Source: an uncultured Megasphaera sp.
GTDB taxonomy: Bacteria > Bacillota > Negativicutes > Veillonellales > Megasphaeraceae
Length of the DNA: 43,147 nucleotides
Direction: 5' to 3'
Assembly (NCBI GenBank): GCA_902464195.1
Contig: CABQJB010000001.1
Coordinates: 1 to 43,147 of the forward strand
Positions 25,935 through 33,576 of this stretch are shown in pieces (the first letter of the stretch is position 1; each line of letters starts with the position of its first letter). Below the pieces are notes generated by a model. The model made no database searches, had not been told where the DNA came from, and worked only from the letters and a program-made list of their open reading frames with translations. The position numbers were made by a program, and so were the translations under genes.

Positions 25935-26063
25935 ATGACAGCTAAAAAAATCATCTCCCTCCTGCTCATGCTGCTCCTGGCCTGTACGGCCGTCTACGGC
26001 TTCACCACCGTCGAACGTCCGGCAGCGCCGCAGGCCACGACGAGTGCCAGCACCAAGAAATAA
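25935..26063 (+). CDS. 42-residue exported peptide, lipoprotein-like
   Basis: ATG at 25935 to TAA at 26063. The N-terminus MTAKK is followed by a hydrophobic stretch IISLLLMLLLACTAVYGF and a short Pro/Ala/Thr/Ser tail ending STKK. LLAC at 14-17 resembles a lipobox, so it may be a tiny lipoprotein or a single-pass membrane peptide. SD AAGGA lies about 12 bp upstream. It is probably co-transcribed with the aldehyde dehydrogenase and ends 3 bp before a strong promoter. No known family recognised; codon use is GC3-rich like its neighbours, which supports it being coding. Confidence 0.6.
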   Translation: MTAKKIISLLLMLLLACTAVYGFTTVERPAAPQATTSASTKK

Positions 26064-26066
26064 CGA

Positions 26067-26095
26067 TTGACAAGGACCTCCTTTCTTCCTATAAT
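26067..26095 (+). promoter_or_regulatory. Perfect sigma-70 promoter of the exonuclease gene
   Basis: TTGACA (26067-26072), 17-bp spacer, TATAAT (26090-26095), all consensus. The predicted start near 26102 gives a leader of only about 27 nt holding the SD. The spacer contains ACCTCCTTTCTT, the exact complement of the SD region. Confidence 0.85.
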
Positions 26096-26122
26096 GAAAC
26101 CATTGCAGAGAAGAAAGGAGGT
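26076..26122 (+). promoter_or_regulatory. Inverted repeat: anti-SD in the promoter spacer, SD downstream
   Basis: ACCTCCTTTCTT at 26076-26087 and AAGAAAGGAGGT at 26111-26122 are perfect 12-bp complements with a 23-nt loop that includes the -10. mRNA from the local promoter lacks the first arm and has a free SD. Read-through RNA from the aldehyde dehydrogenase would carry both arms, hiding the SD; because TTTT follows the second arm, the same hairpin could also act as a terminator. Confidence 0.65.
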
Positions 26123-26128
26123 TTTTCC

Positions 26129-26761
26129 ATGAAAAAGTTACTGTCGAAAAAAGAAAAAGCCCGGCGCCAGAGCATCCGCCGGTCTCCGAAGATCAAACAG
26201 GCCATCCGCCGCCTCGACCCGGCCCGCATCCTGACGCTGGACCTGGAAACGACGGGCCTCACAGCCGACGCCGAAATCATCCAGCTGTCCATCATGAACG
26301 GCTGCGGCGACGTCCTCATGAACCGCTATTTCAAGCCCCTCTATACAGAGCGCTGGGATGAAGCGATGGAAGTCAATCACATCACGCCGGAACAGGTCGC
26401 CTGTGAAGACCCGTTCATCCTCTGGGCCGATACAGTCAGCAGCCTTTTCATGGATGCAGACCTCATCGTCGGCTACAGCACCTTCAACGACATCGCCAAG
26501 CTCCACGCGTCGGGCGTCGTCCTGCCGGACAAGGACATCTACCTCGACCTGGCCGAAGCTTTCTCCCTCATCCATTACCAGGAAACGAAGACCATCACCT
26601 ATGAGAAGCTCATGAACTGCGCCGCCCACTACGGCTACCACGGCCGCAACTGGCATGACAGCCTGACCGATACGGATGCGACGCTCTTCTGCTTCCAGCA
26701 CATGCTCGATGACGACCAGGCCATCTTCAAAAAACGCCGTTACCCGCAAATCAGCGGATAA
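26129..26761 (+). CDS. DEDDh-type 3'-5' exonuclease (DnaQ-like)
   Basis: 210 residues. Exo I is LDLETTGL (D38, E40), Exo II is YSTFND (D121) and Exo III is H176 with D181 in WHDSLTD, so all four metal/catalytic positions and the histidine are present. The basic N-terminus (KKEKARRQSIRRSPKIKQAIRR) may contact nucleic acid. It resembles the DNA polymerase III epsilon domain but is a stand-alone protein; substrate (DNA or RNA) is unknown. SD AAGGAGG. The stop codon lies in the stem of the downstream terminator. Confidence 0.85.
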   Translation: MKKLLSKKEKARRQSIRRSPKIKQAIRRLDPARILTLDLETTGLTADAEIIQLSIMNGCGDVLMNRYFKPLYTERWDEAMEVNHITPEQVACEDPFILWADTVSSLFMDADLIVGYSTFNDIAKLHASGVVLPDKDIYLDLAEAFSLIHYQETKTITYEKLMNCAAHYGYHGRNWHDSLTDTDATLFCFQHMLDDDQAIFKKRRYPQISG

Positions 26762-26769
26762 CGGCGTTT
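26732..26769 (-). terminator. Terminator shared by exonuclease gene and queE
   Basis: AAACGCCGTTA and TAACGGCGTTT form an 11-bp stem, extended inside by CCCGC/GCGG. The plus-strand arm is coding sequence, and the exonuclease TAA stop is part of the stem. On the minus strand a run of six T follows, so it ends the deoD-queE transcript; on the plus strand the tail is poorer. Confidence 0.8.
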
Positions 26770-26780
26770 CGTCGTCTCAG

Positions 26781-27413
26781 CTAGACGCCCCGGTCATCGG
26801 GGTTCCAGATAATCTTGTGGAGCTGGAGCTGCATGTGCCAGTCCGTCAGGCGGTGTTCCTTCATGAACTCGACGATGCGCCGCGGCTCGATTTTACCGAA
26901 AACGGCGCCGACGTAGACGGCACACTTCGGCCGGTATAATCGATAGACGCCCAGGGCCTGGCGCAGGTCGGCTTCATCGCCGACGACAAACTTCAGGACG
27001 TCCTGGGGGCGGAGCTTCTCGAAGTTCTCCGGCAGCATGCGGTTGGCCATGTCCGAAGACAGGCTCTTATAATCGACAGTGAACCAGACGTGGTCGTATT
27101 TGAAATACGGTTCGATGTCCATACTGCCATTGGTCTCGATATTGACACTGTGCCCTTTGAGCCCTTCCAAGAGGGCGTGGATGTCCTGGCACAGCGGTTC
27201 ACCGCCAGTCAGGGTGACATTAGGATAGGACACTTGGGCGATGATATCGGCAATGTCCATGTGCCGCCCTTCGTTAAAGGCATAGGCCGTATCGCAGTAA
27301 GAACAGCGCAGGTTGCAGCCGCAGAGGCGGATGAACGTCGCCAGCTGGCCGGCCTTTTTGCCTTCGCCGTCGATGCTGTCGAAAATCTCATTGACACAGA
27401 GGCTATAATTCAT
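26781..27413 (-). CDS. queE: 7-carboxy-7-deazaguanine synthase (radical SAM)
   Basis: 210 residues. The [4Fe-4S] motif is C33-x3-C37-x2-C40 (CNLRCSYCDT), preceded by FDSIDGEGKKAG, the QueE N-terminal pattern, and followed by TGGEPL for SAM binding. It converts 6-carboxytetrahydropterin, the QueD product, to 7-carboxy-7-deazaguanine in the queuosine pathway. It overlaps the queD end by 11 nt; its SD AAGGGAA lies inside queD. queC, the next enzyme, is not in the window. Confidence 0.93.
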   Translation of the reverse strand: MNYSLCVNEIFDSIDGEGKKAGQLATFIRLCGCNLRCSYCDTAYAFNEGRHMDIADIIAQVSYPNVTLTGGEPLCQDIHALLEGLKGHSVNIETNGSMDIEPYFKYDHVWFTVDYKSLSSDMANRMLPENFEKLRPQDVLKFVVGDEADLRQALGVYRLYRPKCAVYVGAVFGKIEPRRIVEFMKEHRLTDWHMQLQLHKIIWNPDDRGV

Positions 27414-27732
27414 AAGTGGCCACGTTCCCTTCGCTTTCCTGGACCGTCACTTTGACACAATGAGGAACGGTGTCGCAGATCCACTTGGCGATATTTTCTG
27501 CCGTCGGATTGAAGTCGAAGACATCGTTCAGATTCTGGTGATCCATCTTGGCGTGGACCATTTCCTTGATTTTCTTGAAATCGACGACCATGCCGTTGCG
27601 GTCCAGTGTTTCGGCCTGGCAGGTCACATAGATGATCCAGTTATGACCGTGGAGATGCTCGCACTTGCTCTCATAATCGAGGACCAGGTGATGGGCAGCG
27701 GATACTTCCATCCGCTTGGTTACAGTATACAA
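27403..27732 (-). CDS. queD: 6-carboxy-5,6,7,8-tetrahydropterin synthase
   Basis: 109 residues starting at TTG 27732 with SD GGGAGGA; the family's N-terminus (YTVTKRMEVSAAHHL) begins exactly there, so the rare start is supported. Zinc ligands H15 (SAAHH) and H28/H30 (HGH), and catalytic C24, are present in CEHLHGH. It turns 7,8-dihydroneopterin triphosphate, made by FolE, into 6-carboxytetrahydropterin. It follows the amidohydrolase gene after 30 bp. No preQ1 aptamer was found upstream. Confidence 0.93.
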   Translation of the reverse strand: MYTVTKRMEVSAAHHLVLDYESKCEHLHGHNWIIYVTCQAETLDRNGMVVDFKKIKEMVHAKMDHQNLNDVFDFNPTAENIAKWICDTVPHCVKVTVQESEGNVATYEL

Positions 27733-27762
27733 AAAGCGTTCCTCCCTTGCCGCGCAGACCGG

Positions 27763-28587
27763 CTATAAGCCCAGCTGGTAGATGCGGTTGGCATTATTAA
27801 AGAAGACGTCATCCCAATACGTTTCAGGGATGAAATCTTTGACAAAGGTAATATAATCGGCAAAATTAGCCAGGGGCCAGTCGGTCCCGAACATGACCCG
27901 GTCATAAGAACCGAGATAGTTCAGCCAGTCCCGGAGCATGGAGATATAACCCCGCTTATCCCGCAAGAACGTGACCATGTCGGGAATCTTCCCTTCCAGG
28001 AGGCCCGACAAGTCGACGGCGACATTGTGGTTCTTTTCCAGGACGGCAATGGCATCCTGCAGGAAGGGATTGCCGATATGGCACATGACGAACTGGACGT
28101 CGGGATATTTGACAGCCGCTTCATCAAGGGTCATGGGATGGCTGTACTTCAAGAGGGCATTGGCCGTCGCCGTCAGGCCCGTGTGGATGGCGACGGGCTT
28201 GTTATACTTCCGGGCCAGCTCGTAGATGGGGTCGTAGATTTCATCGTAGACGTAGACATGATTATAGCCCGGATAGAGCTTGATACCGCAGCACTGCCTG
28301 CGCTTGAGGTTCTCTTCAACTTGGGCCGTCATGAGATCCATGTCATCGTAAAAGACGTTACTGTCCAGGCCGATGCAGTAACTCATGTAGTCGGGATAAT
28401 GATGGCCTGCCGGATCCAGGGTCTTGTTGCCCATGACGACGCCATGGACGATGTTATTATCCTGGAAAGCCTTATGCAGGCACTCTTCGGTATTCGTATA
28501 GCCCGCAGCAATGGCAATCTGGTTGAAGCCGACGTAGTCACAGAAATGGAAGTGGCTGTCAATGACCCGTAATTCTTTAGCTCTCAT
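27763..28587 (-). CDS. Amidohydrolase-2 family (COG2159-like) metal-dependent hydrolase
   Basis: 274 residues, TIM-barrel amidohydrolase. The N-terminal metal motif is DSHFHF (H12, H14); later landmarks are GIKLYPGY, HTGL, CHIGNP and FGTDWPL with the catalytic Asp. Relatives hydrolyse or decarboxylate small cyclic or carboxylated compounds; the substrate here is unknown. It sits between deoD (6 bp upstream) and queD (30 bp downstream). SD AGGAG. Confidence 0.8.
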   Translation of the reverse strand: MRAKELRVIDSHFHFCDYVGFNQIAIAAGYTNTEECLHKAFQDNNIVHGVVMGNKTLDPAGHHYPDYMSYCIGLDSNVFYDDMDLMTAQVEENLKRRQCCGIKLYPGYNHVYVYDEIYDPIYELARKYNKPVAIHTGLTATANALLKYSHPMTLDEAAVKYPDVQFVMCHIGNPFLQDAIAVLEKNHNVAVDLSGLLEGKIPDMVTFLRDKRGYISMLRDWLNYLGSYDRVMFGTDWPLANFADYITFVKDFIPETYWDDVFFNNANRIYQLGL

Positions 28588-28593
28588 AAGCGA

Positions 28594-29301
28594 TCACTCC
28601 TGGATAGCCGTTTCCAAGGCAATGCGGATCATATCGTCAAAGGACGTCTGCCGTTCTTCCGGTGTGCAGGCTTCGCCCGTCAGCAAGTGGTCGCTGACCG
28701 TGAACAGTCCCAGGGCCTGGGCACCGTATTTAGCAGCCAGCGTATAGAGGCCGGCCGTTTCCATTTCGACGGCCATGATACCGTACTGGGTCAATTTATC
28801 GTTGTCGATTTCGTCATCGTAGAAGCGGTCGACAGAGACGATATTGCCGACCCGTGCCGGGATGCCCTGCTGGACCGACTGTTCATAAGCCTGGCGCAGA
28901 AGGGTGAAATCGGCCAGCGGTGCATAGTTGATGGAACCGCCGAAGATGTTGCGGATAATCGACGAGTCCGTCGTGGCCCCCTGGGCGATGATGACGTCGC
29001 GGAGCTTGATGTCTTTGCGCATGGCCCCGCAGGTACCGACGCGGATGAGCTTCTTCACGCCGTAATCGCGCATGAGTTCCGTCGCATAGATGGAAATGGA
29101 CGGAATACCCATGCCCGTACCCTGGACGGACAGGCGGACACCTTTATAAGTCCCCGTATAACCGAGGATGTTGCGGATATCCGTATAGCAGACAGGATCG
29201 TCTAAAAATGTTTCAGCAATATATTTAGCCCGCAGGGGATCGCCGGGAAGCAAGATGAGGTCGGCGATTTCACCGTCACGAGCAGCAATATGAAGACTCA
29301 T
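28594..29301 (-). CDS. deoD: Purine-nucleoside phosphorylase, DeoD type
   Basis: 235 residues, hexameric NP-I family. MSLHIAARDGEIADLILLPGDPLRA has the phosphate-binding GDP(L)R; RVGTCGAM and the C-terminal VEMETAGLY and TVSDHL with the catalytic Asp fit DeoD. It splits purine (deoxy)nucleosides to base and pentose 1-phosphate. SD AGGAGG. A TATAAT (29339-29334 on the minus strand) lies upstream but with a weak -35; it is divergent from the GalT-like gene. Confidence 0.95.
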   Translation of the reverse strand: MSLHIAARDGEIADLILLPGDPLRAKYIAETFLDDPVCYTDIRNILGYTGTYKGVRLSVQGTGMGIPSISIYATELMRDYGVKKLIRVGTCGAMRKDIKLRDVIIAQGATTDSSIIRNIFGGSINYAPLADFTLLRQAYEQSVQQGIPARVGNIVSVDRFYDDEIDNDKLTQYGIMAVEMETAGLYTLAAKYGAQALGLFTVSDHLLTGEACTPEERQTSFDDMIRIALETAIQE

Positions 29302-29348
29302 GATAATTTCCTCCTTAAAATAAGCATATCTGTATTATACCACATGGT

Positions 29349-29376
29349 TTGAAAATGGCTATCTCTATGCTACAAT
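29349..29376 (+). promoter_or_regulatory. Promoter of the GalT-like gene
   Basis: TTGAAA, 16-bp spacer, TACAAT. It lies in a 105-bp divergent region shared with deoD. Confidence 0.55.
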
Positions 29377-29406
29377 GTATAGTAGGTATCAAAAGGAGCG
29401 GTCATC

Positions 29407-30195
29407 ATGAATGAAAATCCCTTATCTCACATTTTGGAATATAATCTGGACCTGGGCAAAACCAAGCCCGACACGGTCCATCGCGATGAAAAGTATTGCC
29501 CCTTCTGCGACGTAGCCCACTTGAAGAACGTCATGGAAAAACGGGGCCCTATGATCTGGCTGGAAAATGCCTACCCCGTCCTCAAGGATTCGTGGCAGAC
29601 GCTGATCATCGAAAGCGATGACTGCGATGGCGAATTTTCATCGTATACGCCGGAATACGCCTTGAAACTCATCGAATTCGGCCTGGAAAAATGGCAGCAA
29701 GTCAAAGACATGGGGAAATTCCGGTCCGTCGTCTTCTACCGCAACCACGGCTATATGGCAGGCGGCACGATTCACCACCCCCACTCGCAGATTGTCGGCT
29801 TCAAGGACTACGACTATCACGACGACATCAAGCCCTTCCACTTCGTCGGACCTTCCATCATCGAAGAAGACGGCCTGACGGTCAACTTGTCCCAGCGCCC
29901 GATCATCGGCTTTTACGAAGTAAACCTCATCCTCAAAGACCGGGGAAAGCTGGGAAAATTCGTCCGCTATATGCAGCTGACGGCAGATTATTTCATGCAC
30001 TCCTTTGTCAGCTTCAACGACAGTTATAATATCTTTTTCTATGACTTCCCGGCTGACGATGCCTTGTATGTCAAAATTATCCCGCGCTTTCTGACCAACC
30101 CCCTCTACGTAGGCTATATGATTCCCCAAATCGCCAACGGAGGCCATTCAGCGCGCTTCATTCATGCCTTGCAGCAGCGCTTGCATGAAGAATAA
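29407..30195 (+). CDS. GalT/HIT-like protein (DUF4931-like)
   Basis: 262 residues. CPFC at 31-34 is a zinc knuckle as in galactose-1-phosphate uridylyltransferases, and HHPHSQ at 123-128 matches the GalT active-site HPHxQ, whose histidine carries the nucleotidyl group. The rest is shorter and different from real GalT (about 350 residues), so the sugar or nucleotide substrate is unknown. No galK or galE is near. SD AGGAG. A metallophosphoesterase follows after 23 bp. The DUF assignment is from memory of the family and not searched. Confidence 0.7.
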   Translation: MNENPLSHILEYNLDLGKTKPDTVHRDEKYCPFCDVAHLKNVMEKRGPMIWLENAYPVLKDSWQTLIIESDDCDGEFSSYTPEYALKLIEFGLEKWQQVKDMGKFRSVVFYRNHGYMAGGTIHHPHSQIVGFKDYDYHDDIKPFHFVGPSIIEEDGLTVNLSQRPIIGFYEVNLILKDRGKLGKFVRYMQLTADYFMHSFVSFNDSYNIFFYDFPADDALYVKIIPRFLTNPLYVGYMIPQIANGGHSARFIHALQQRLHEE

Positions 30196-30218
30196 GAAAG
30201 GACGGTTATTACAACTCT

Positions 30219-30947
30219 ATGCGTTTATTTGCAATCGGTGATCTACATTTATCAGGTAATCCTCCCAAAAAACCGATGGAAGTCTTCGGCAGCCGCTGGA
30301 AGAACCATTGGCAGCGCATCGCCGCCGACTGGAAGAGCCGCGTCACAGATGACGACGTCGTCCTCATCGCCGGCGACACATCGTGGGCCATGCACCTCAA
30401 AGAGGCCCAGGAAGACCTGGACCAGATACGGGCCCTGCCGGGTAAAAAAATCATAATCCGCGGCAACCACGATTACTGGTGGGAAAGTGCGGGCAAGCTG
30501 AACCGGATGGACGCCGAGAATAATATGCAGTACCTCTACGGCTCGACAGCCGTCCTGGGCGATAAGGACATCGCCATCTGCGGCACCCACGGCTGGGTCT
30601 GCCCGGGCGACATCCACTACCAGGAAGACCGCGACGCCAAGCCCTACAGGAGGGAACTCCTGCGCGTCGAACGGACACTGCAGGAAGCCGAAGCCCTGCA
30701 GTGCAAGCACACCATCCTCCTGCTCCACTATCCGCCGGTCTGCGACCTGACCAAGCCCAGCGGCTTTACGGAACTCCTGGAAAAATATCACGTCCCGCTC
30801 TGCGTCTTCGGCCATCTCCACGGCATGCAGCCTGGGACTATGTTCCCGCGCCGCTACAACGGGACGCTGCTCCAGCTCGTCTCGGCGGACTACCGGGACT
30901 GCAAGCTCTTAGAAATCAAATTCGACGGACAGGAGGCTCTGCGATGA
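30219..30947 (+). CDS. Calcineurin-like metallophosphoesterase
   Basis: 242 residues. All five phosphoesterase blocks are visible: GDLHL (D8, H10), GDTSW, GNHDYW, LLHYPP and GHLHG. Binuclear-metal phosphohydrolase, cytoplasmic, substrate unknown. The SD (AAGGA) is 15 bp or more from the ATG, which is long; no better start is seen because the fold begins at residue 2. It overlaps the next gene by 4 nt (ATGA). Confidence 0.85.
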   Translation: MRLFAIGDLHLSGNPPKKPMEVFGSRWKNHWQRIAADWKSRVTDDDVVLIAGDTSWAMHLKEAQEDLDQIRALPGKKIIIRGNHDYWWESAGKLNRMDAENNMQYLYGSTAVLGDKDIAICGTHGWVCPGDIHYQEDRDAKPYRRELLRVERTLQEAEALQCKHTILLLHYPPVCDLTKPSGFTELLEKYHVPLCVFGHLHGMQPGTMFPRRYNGTLLQLVSADYRDCKLLEIKFDGQEALR

Positions 30948-31174
30948 GTCAAATAGCAAAAAAACATCTCTTAGCCGGCATCATCTTCGGCGACGCCGAA
31001 ACAGGCGAATACATCTATCTCCCTGGCGGCGAAGTCGGGACAGACCATCCGCTCTGCGTCTTTGAACACGACGGCCAGAAAGAAGACGTCGACCTGGACC
31101 AGGCGGGCTACCTCGTCGACCACCTGACCTTGAAAAAATGCAGCCACCCCACGTTAGGCAAGCGGTCGTTCTGA
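30944..31174 (+). CDS. 76-residue hypothetical protein
   Basis: Starts at ATG 30944 inside ATGA, the stop of the phosphoesterase gene, with SD AGGAGG inside that gene: translationally coupled. The sequence is soluble and acidic (AGIIFGDAETGEYIYLPGGE..., HDGQKEDVDLDQ) with no membrane segment or known motif; two Cys are spread apart. Followed at once by a terminator. Function unknown; coupling suggests work with the phosphoesterase. Confidence 0.65.
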   Translation: MSQIAKKHLLAGIIFGDAETGEYIYLPGGEVGTDHPLCVFEHDGQKEDVDLDQAGYLVDHLTLKKCSHPTLGKRSF

Positions 31175-31178
31175 TGAG

Positions 31179-31210
31179 AAAGGGCTTGTCGCACGACGAC
31201 AAGTCCTTTT
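31179..31210. terminator. Bidirectional terminator, CTTGTCGCACGACGACAAG type
   Basis: AAAGGGCTTGTCG-CACGA-CGACAAGTCCTTTT, 12-bp stem with one G-T pair, A-run before and T-run after. It lies between convergent genes. A near-identical hairpin is at 37145 and a related one at 41851. Confidence 0.85.
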
Positions 31211-31323
31211 AAGTGGTTAGTGGCTAGCCGATGGTCTTAAATTTAAAGCCATTTTCTACAAACTATAAAGCAAAAGGGACTTCGCATGATGGCAAAAACC
31301 TTCATGCGAGATCCCTTTTTTTA
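31211..31323 (+). repeat. Dispersed intergenic repeat, copy C
   Basis: GTGGTTAGTGGCTAG, then ATGGTCTTAAATTTAAAGCC, CTACAAACTATAAAG, and the hairpin GGGACTTCGCATG/CATGCGAGATCCC (31276-31315) followed by a run of seven T. It fills most of the 187-bp gap between convergent genes; the remaining 31324-31361 shows nothing recognisable. Confidence 0.7.
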
Positions 31324-31361
31324 TCCCTTACAACGACGAACGACCTACGATAAACGCCGAA

Positions 31362-32897
31362 CTAGCTCTTTTTAATGGTGAACCAGAAGGTGACGCCGTC
31401 TTTTTCGTTGCGGACGCCATACTGTTCGCCGTGGAGCTTCACCAGGGCCGCGACGGTACCCAGGCCCAGGCCGTGGCCGCCGAAGATGCGTTTCGGGCTG
31501 CGGGCCCGGGACGAGTCGACCTTATAGAACGGCTCCCAGATGCGCTGCTGGTACTCTTCGTCGATGTGGCTGCCTTCATTGTAGACACAGATGCGATAGC
31601 GCGGCCCCAGGTCATCGACAAAGACGCGGATAGCCTTGCCGACCGGCGTATAGTCGATGGCATTGTTCAGGTAATTGGTCAGGATCATATTGATCCGTTC
31701 CGGGTCGCCATAGACGTTCATTTCAGCCGGCAGTTCCCAATTGGCCGTGATGCCTTTATCGGCAATGACCTTGGCAAAGCGGGCCTTGCTTTCTTCCGCC
31801 AGGGCCGTGAAATCAAAGACCGTCTGTTCCAGTTTGAAGGACCCCGTTTCCAGACGCGACAAGTTGAGCAGGTCCTTGACGAGCTTGTCCATTTTCTGGG
31901 TTTCACTGCGGATGACGGCACAGTAGCGCTGCTGCGTCTCCTTGTCGATATCCAGCGTGTCCAGTCCTTCAGCATAGCCCTGGATGATGGCCAAAGGCGT
32001 CTTCAACTCATGGGAGACAGCCGACAGGAAGGACTTGCGCATGTGTTCCACTTCCTTGGCCTTGTCGAGCTGCTTCTGCAATTCCGAATTGGACTGCTGC
32101 AAGGCCGTCAGGGCGACATTGAGCTGGTTAGACAGGGTATTGATGCTGTCACCGAGCTCGCCGATTTCATCGTTGAAACTCCCCTTCCAGCGCTTGGAAA
32201 AATCGAGGTGGGCCATGGCGACGGCCAGGTCCTTCAGTTCCAGCAGGGGCTGGGTCATGCGTTTCGTCAAAAGCATGGTCCCGATAATGGCCAGAACCAG
32301 CCAGATGAGGCCGCAGACGATGATGAACCGCTGGACAATGTAGATATTTTCCCGCATAGGTGCGACGGACTGGCTGATGATGACGTAAGCCCCGTCCTGA
32401 ACGCGGTCGATGAGGTTATAATGCTCAAAATCGGGCATATCCTTATAGAGCTGGACTTTTCCCAGTATATCTTCTTCAGGCTGTTTGCCATCGAGCAGAT
32501 CCCGGAGTTCGGCGATATGCATGGGCAGGCGGAAAGCCGGTTTTTCGGCAACGGCTTCATTTTCCTTTCCCTGGACGATGACTTCTTCATCCCTCATATC
32601 CTTCTCTGCCGGCAGATGGACCCGCCGGCCCGGCCGGGACGAATAGACCAGGCGGCCCTGGTCGACGATGAGCACGTCCAGGGCGTACTGCTGGCTCAGG
32701 GTATCCAGGGAACTTTCATCAGAACTGCCTTTTTCCCGGTAAATATCACTGATTTTCTGAGCCGCTTCGGCCATGGCTTCTTTCTTCATGGAATAATAGT
32801 AGCGGTCAAAACCGAAGCCAACGGCAGCCATGAGGGTGATGACGAAGAAAATCGTAAAACAGCCGACATAGAGACCGGCCTTAAATTTCAGCGACAA
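31362..32897 (-). CDS. Membrane-bound sensor histidine kinase
   Basis: 511 residues from a TTG start at 32897 (SD AGGGA, 11 bp after the response regulator). Membrane helix 1 at about 9-29, an extracytoplasmic sensor region at 30-188, helix 2 at about 190-210, HAMP at about 211-262, a short coiled coil, HisKA with H296 in SHELKTP, and HATPase with NYLNNAIDYTP and GHGLGLG. It phosphorylates the OmpR-type regulator encoded just upstream. The signal is not known. No earlier start can be used without losing the SD, and later starts would cut helix 1. Confidence 0.93.
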   Translation of the reverse strand: MSLKFKAGLYVGCFTIFFVITLMAAVGFGFDRYYYSMKKEAMAEAAQKISDIYREKGSSDESSLDTLSQQYALDVLIVDQGRLVYSSRPGRRVHLPAEKDMRDEEVIVQGKENEAVAEKPAFRLPMHIAELRDLLDGKQPEEDILGKVQLYKDMPDFEHYNLIDRVQDGAYVIISQSVAPMRENIYIVQRFIIVCGLIWLVLAIIGTMLLTKRMTQPLLELKDLAVAMAHLDFSKRWKGSFNDEIGELGDSINTLSNQLNVALTALQQSNSELQKQLDKAKEVEHMRKSFLSAVSHELKTPLAIIQGYAEGLDTLDIDKETQQRYCAVIRSETQKMDKLVKDLLNLSRLETGSFKLEQTVFDFTALAEESKARFAKVIADKGITANWELPAEMNVYGDPERINMILTNYLNNAIDYTPVGKAIRVFVDDLGPRYRICVYNEGSHIDEEYQQRIWEPFYKVDSSRARSPKRIFGGHGLGLGTVAALVKLHGEQYGVRNEKDGVTFWFTIKKS

Positions 32898-32908
32898 TCG
32901 TCCCTATT

Positions 32909-33574
32909 TCATTTGCCATCATAGCGGTAACCGTAGCCGCGGACCGTGCGGATATAACGGCCTTTATCGCCCAGCTTAATGCGCAGGCGGTTGATGTGCG
33001 TATCGACTGTGCGCAGATCACCATAGTAATCGTAATTCCATACCTGGTTGAGGATCTGGCGGCGGCTCAGGGCTTTGCCCGTATTGCTCATGAGGTAGTT
33101 GAGGAGCTTATATTCCGTCGGGCTCAGGTCGACGTTCTTGCCGTCAAGGACGACCTGGCGGGCATCGCGGTCAATAGCGACGCCGTCGTCGGCTTCATGC
33201 GTTTCCTGTTCATTCTGGGAACGGCGCAGAAGGGCCTTGATCTTGGCGACCAAAATCTTCGGGCTGAAGGGCTTGGTGATATATTCATCGGCACCGAGGT
33301 CATAGGCGAAGAGCTGGTCGATTTCTTCCCCTTTCGCCGTCAGCATCATGATGGGGACCGTCGATTCGCGGCGGATTTCGCGGCACACCGTCCAACCGTC
33401 ATAGCCGGGCATCATGACATCCAGGAGAATGAGGTCCGGATGTTCCTTGTCGTAAATGTCCAGGGCTTCCTTGCCGTCGGACGCTTCCAGGATTTCATAG
33501 CCTTCAGGTTTCAAGAAGTCGATGACCAATTGGCGCATGAGCTGTTCATCATCTGCAATGAGTATTTTTTCCAT
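32909..33574 (-). CDS. OmpR/PhoB-family response regulator
   Basis: 221 residues from ATG 33574, SD AAGGA. The receiver domain has D8/D9, phosphoacceptor D52 in LLDVMMPGYDG, T/K (TAKGE, KPF). The winged-helix effector domain ends RTVRGYGYRYDGK, the usual form. It begins 2 bp after folK, so it appears joined to the folate genes, and it is followed by its cognate kinase. Its target genes are unknown. Confidence 0.93.
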   Translation of the reverse strand: MEKILIADDEQLMRQLVIDFLKPEGYEILEASDGKEALDIYDKEHPDLILLDVMMPGYDGWTVCREIRRESTVPIMMLTAKGEEIDQLFAYDLGADEYITKPFSPKILVAKIKALLRRSQNEQETHEADDGVAIDRDARQVVLDGKNVDLSPTEYKLLNYLMSNTGKALSRRQILNQVWNYDYYGDLRTVDTHINRLRIKLGDKGRYIRTVRGYGYRYDGK

Positions 33575-33576
33575 AG

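Noticed and set aside
27733..27762. PreQ1 riboswitch before queD
   Set aside because: Only 30 bp separate queD from the amidohydrolase gene, and no aptamer-like stem and A-rich tail is present there or before deoD.
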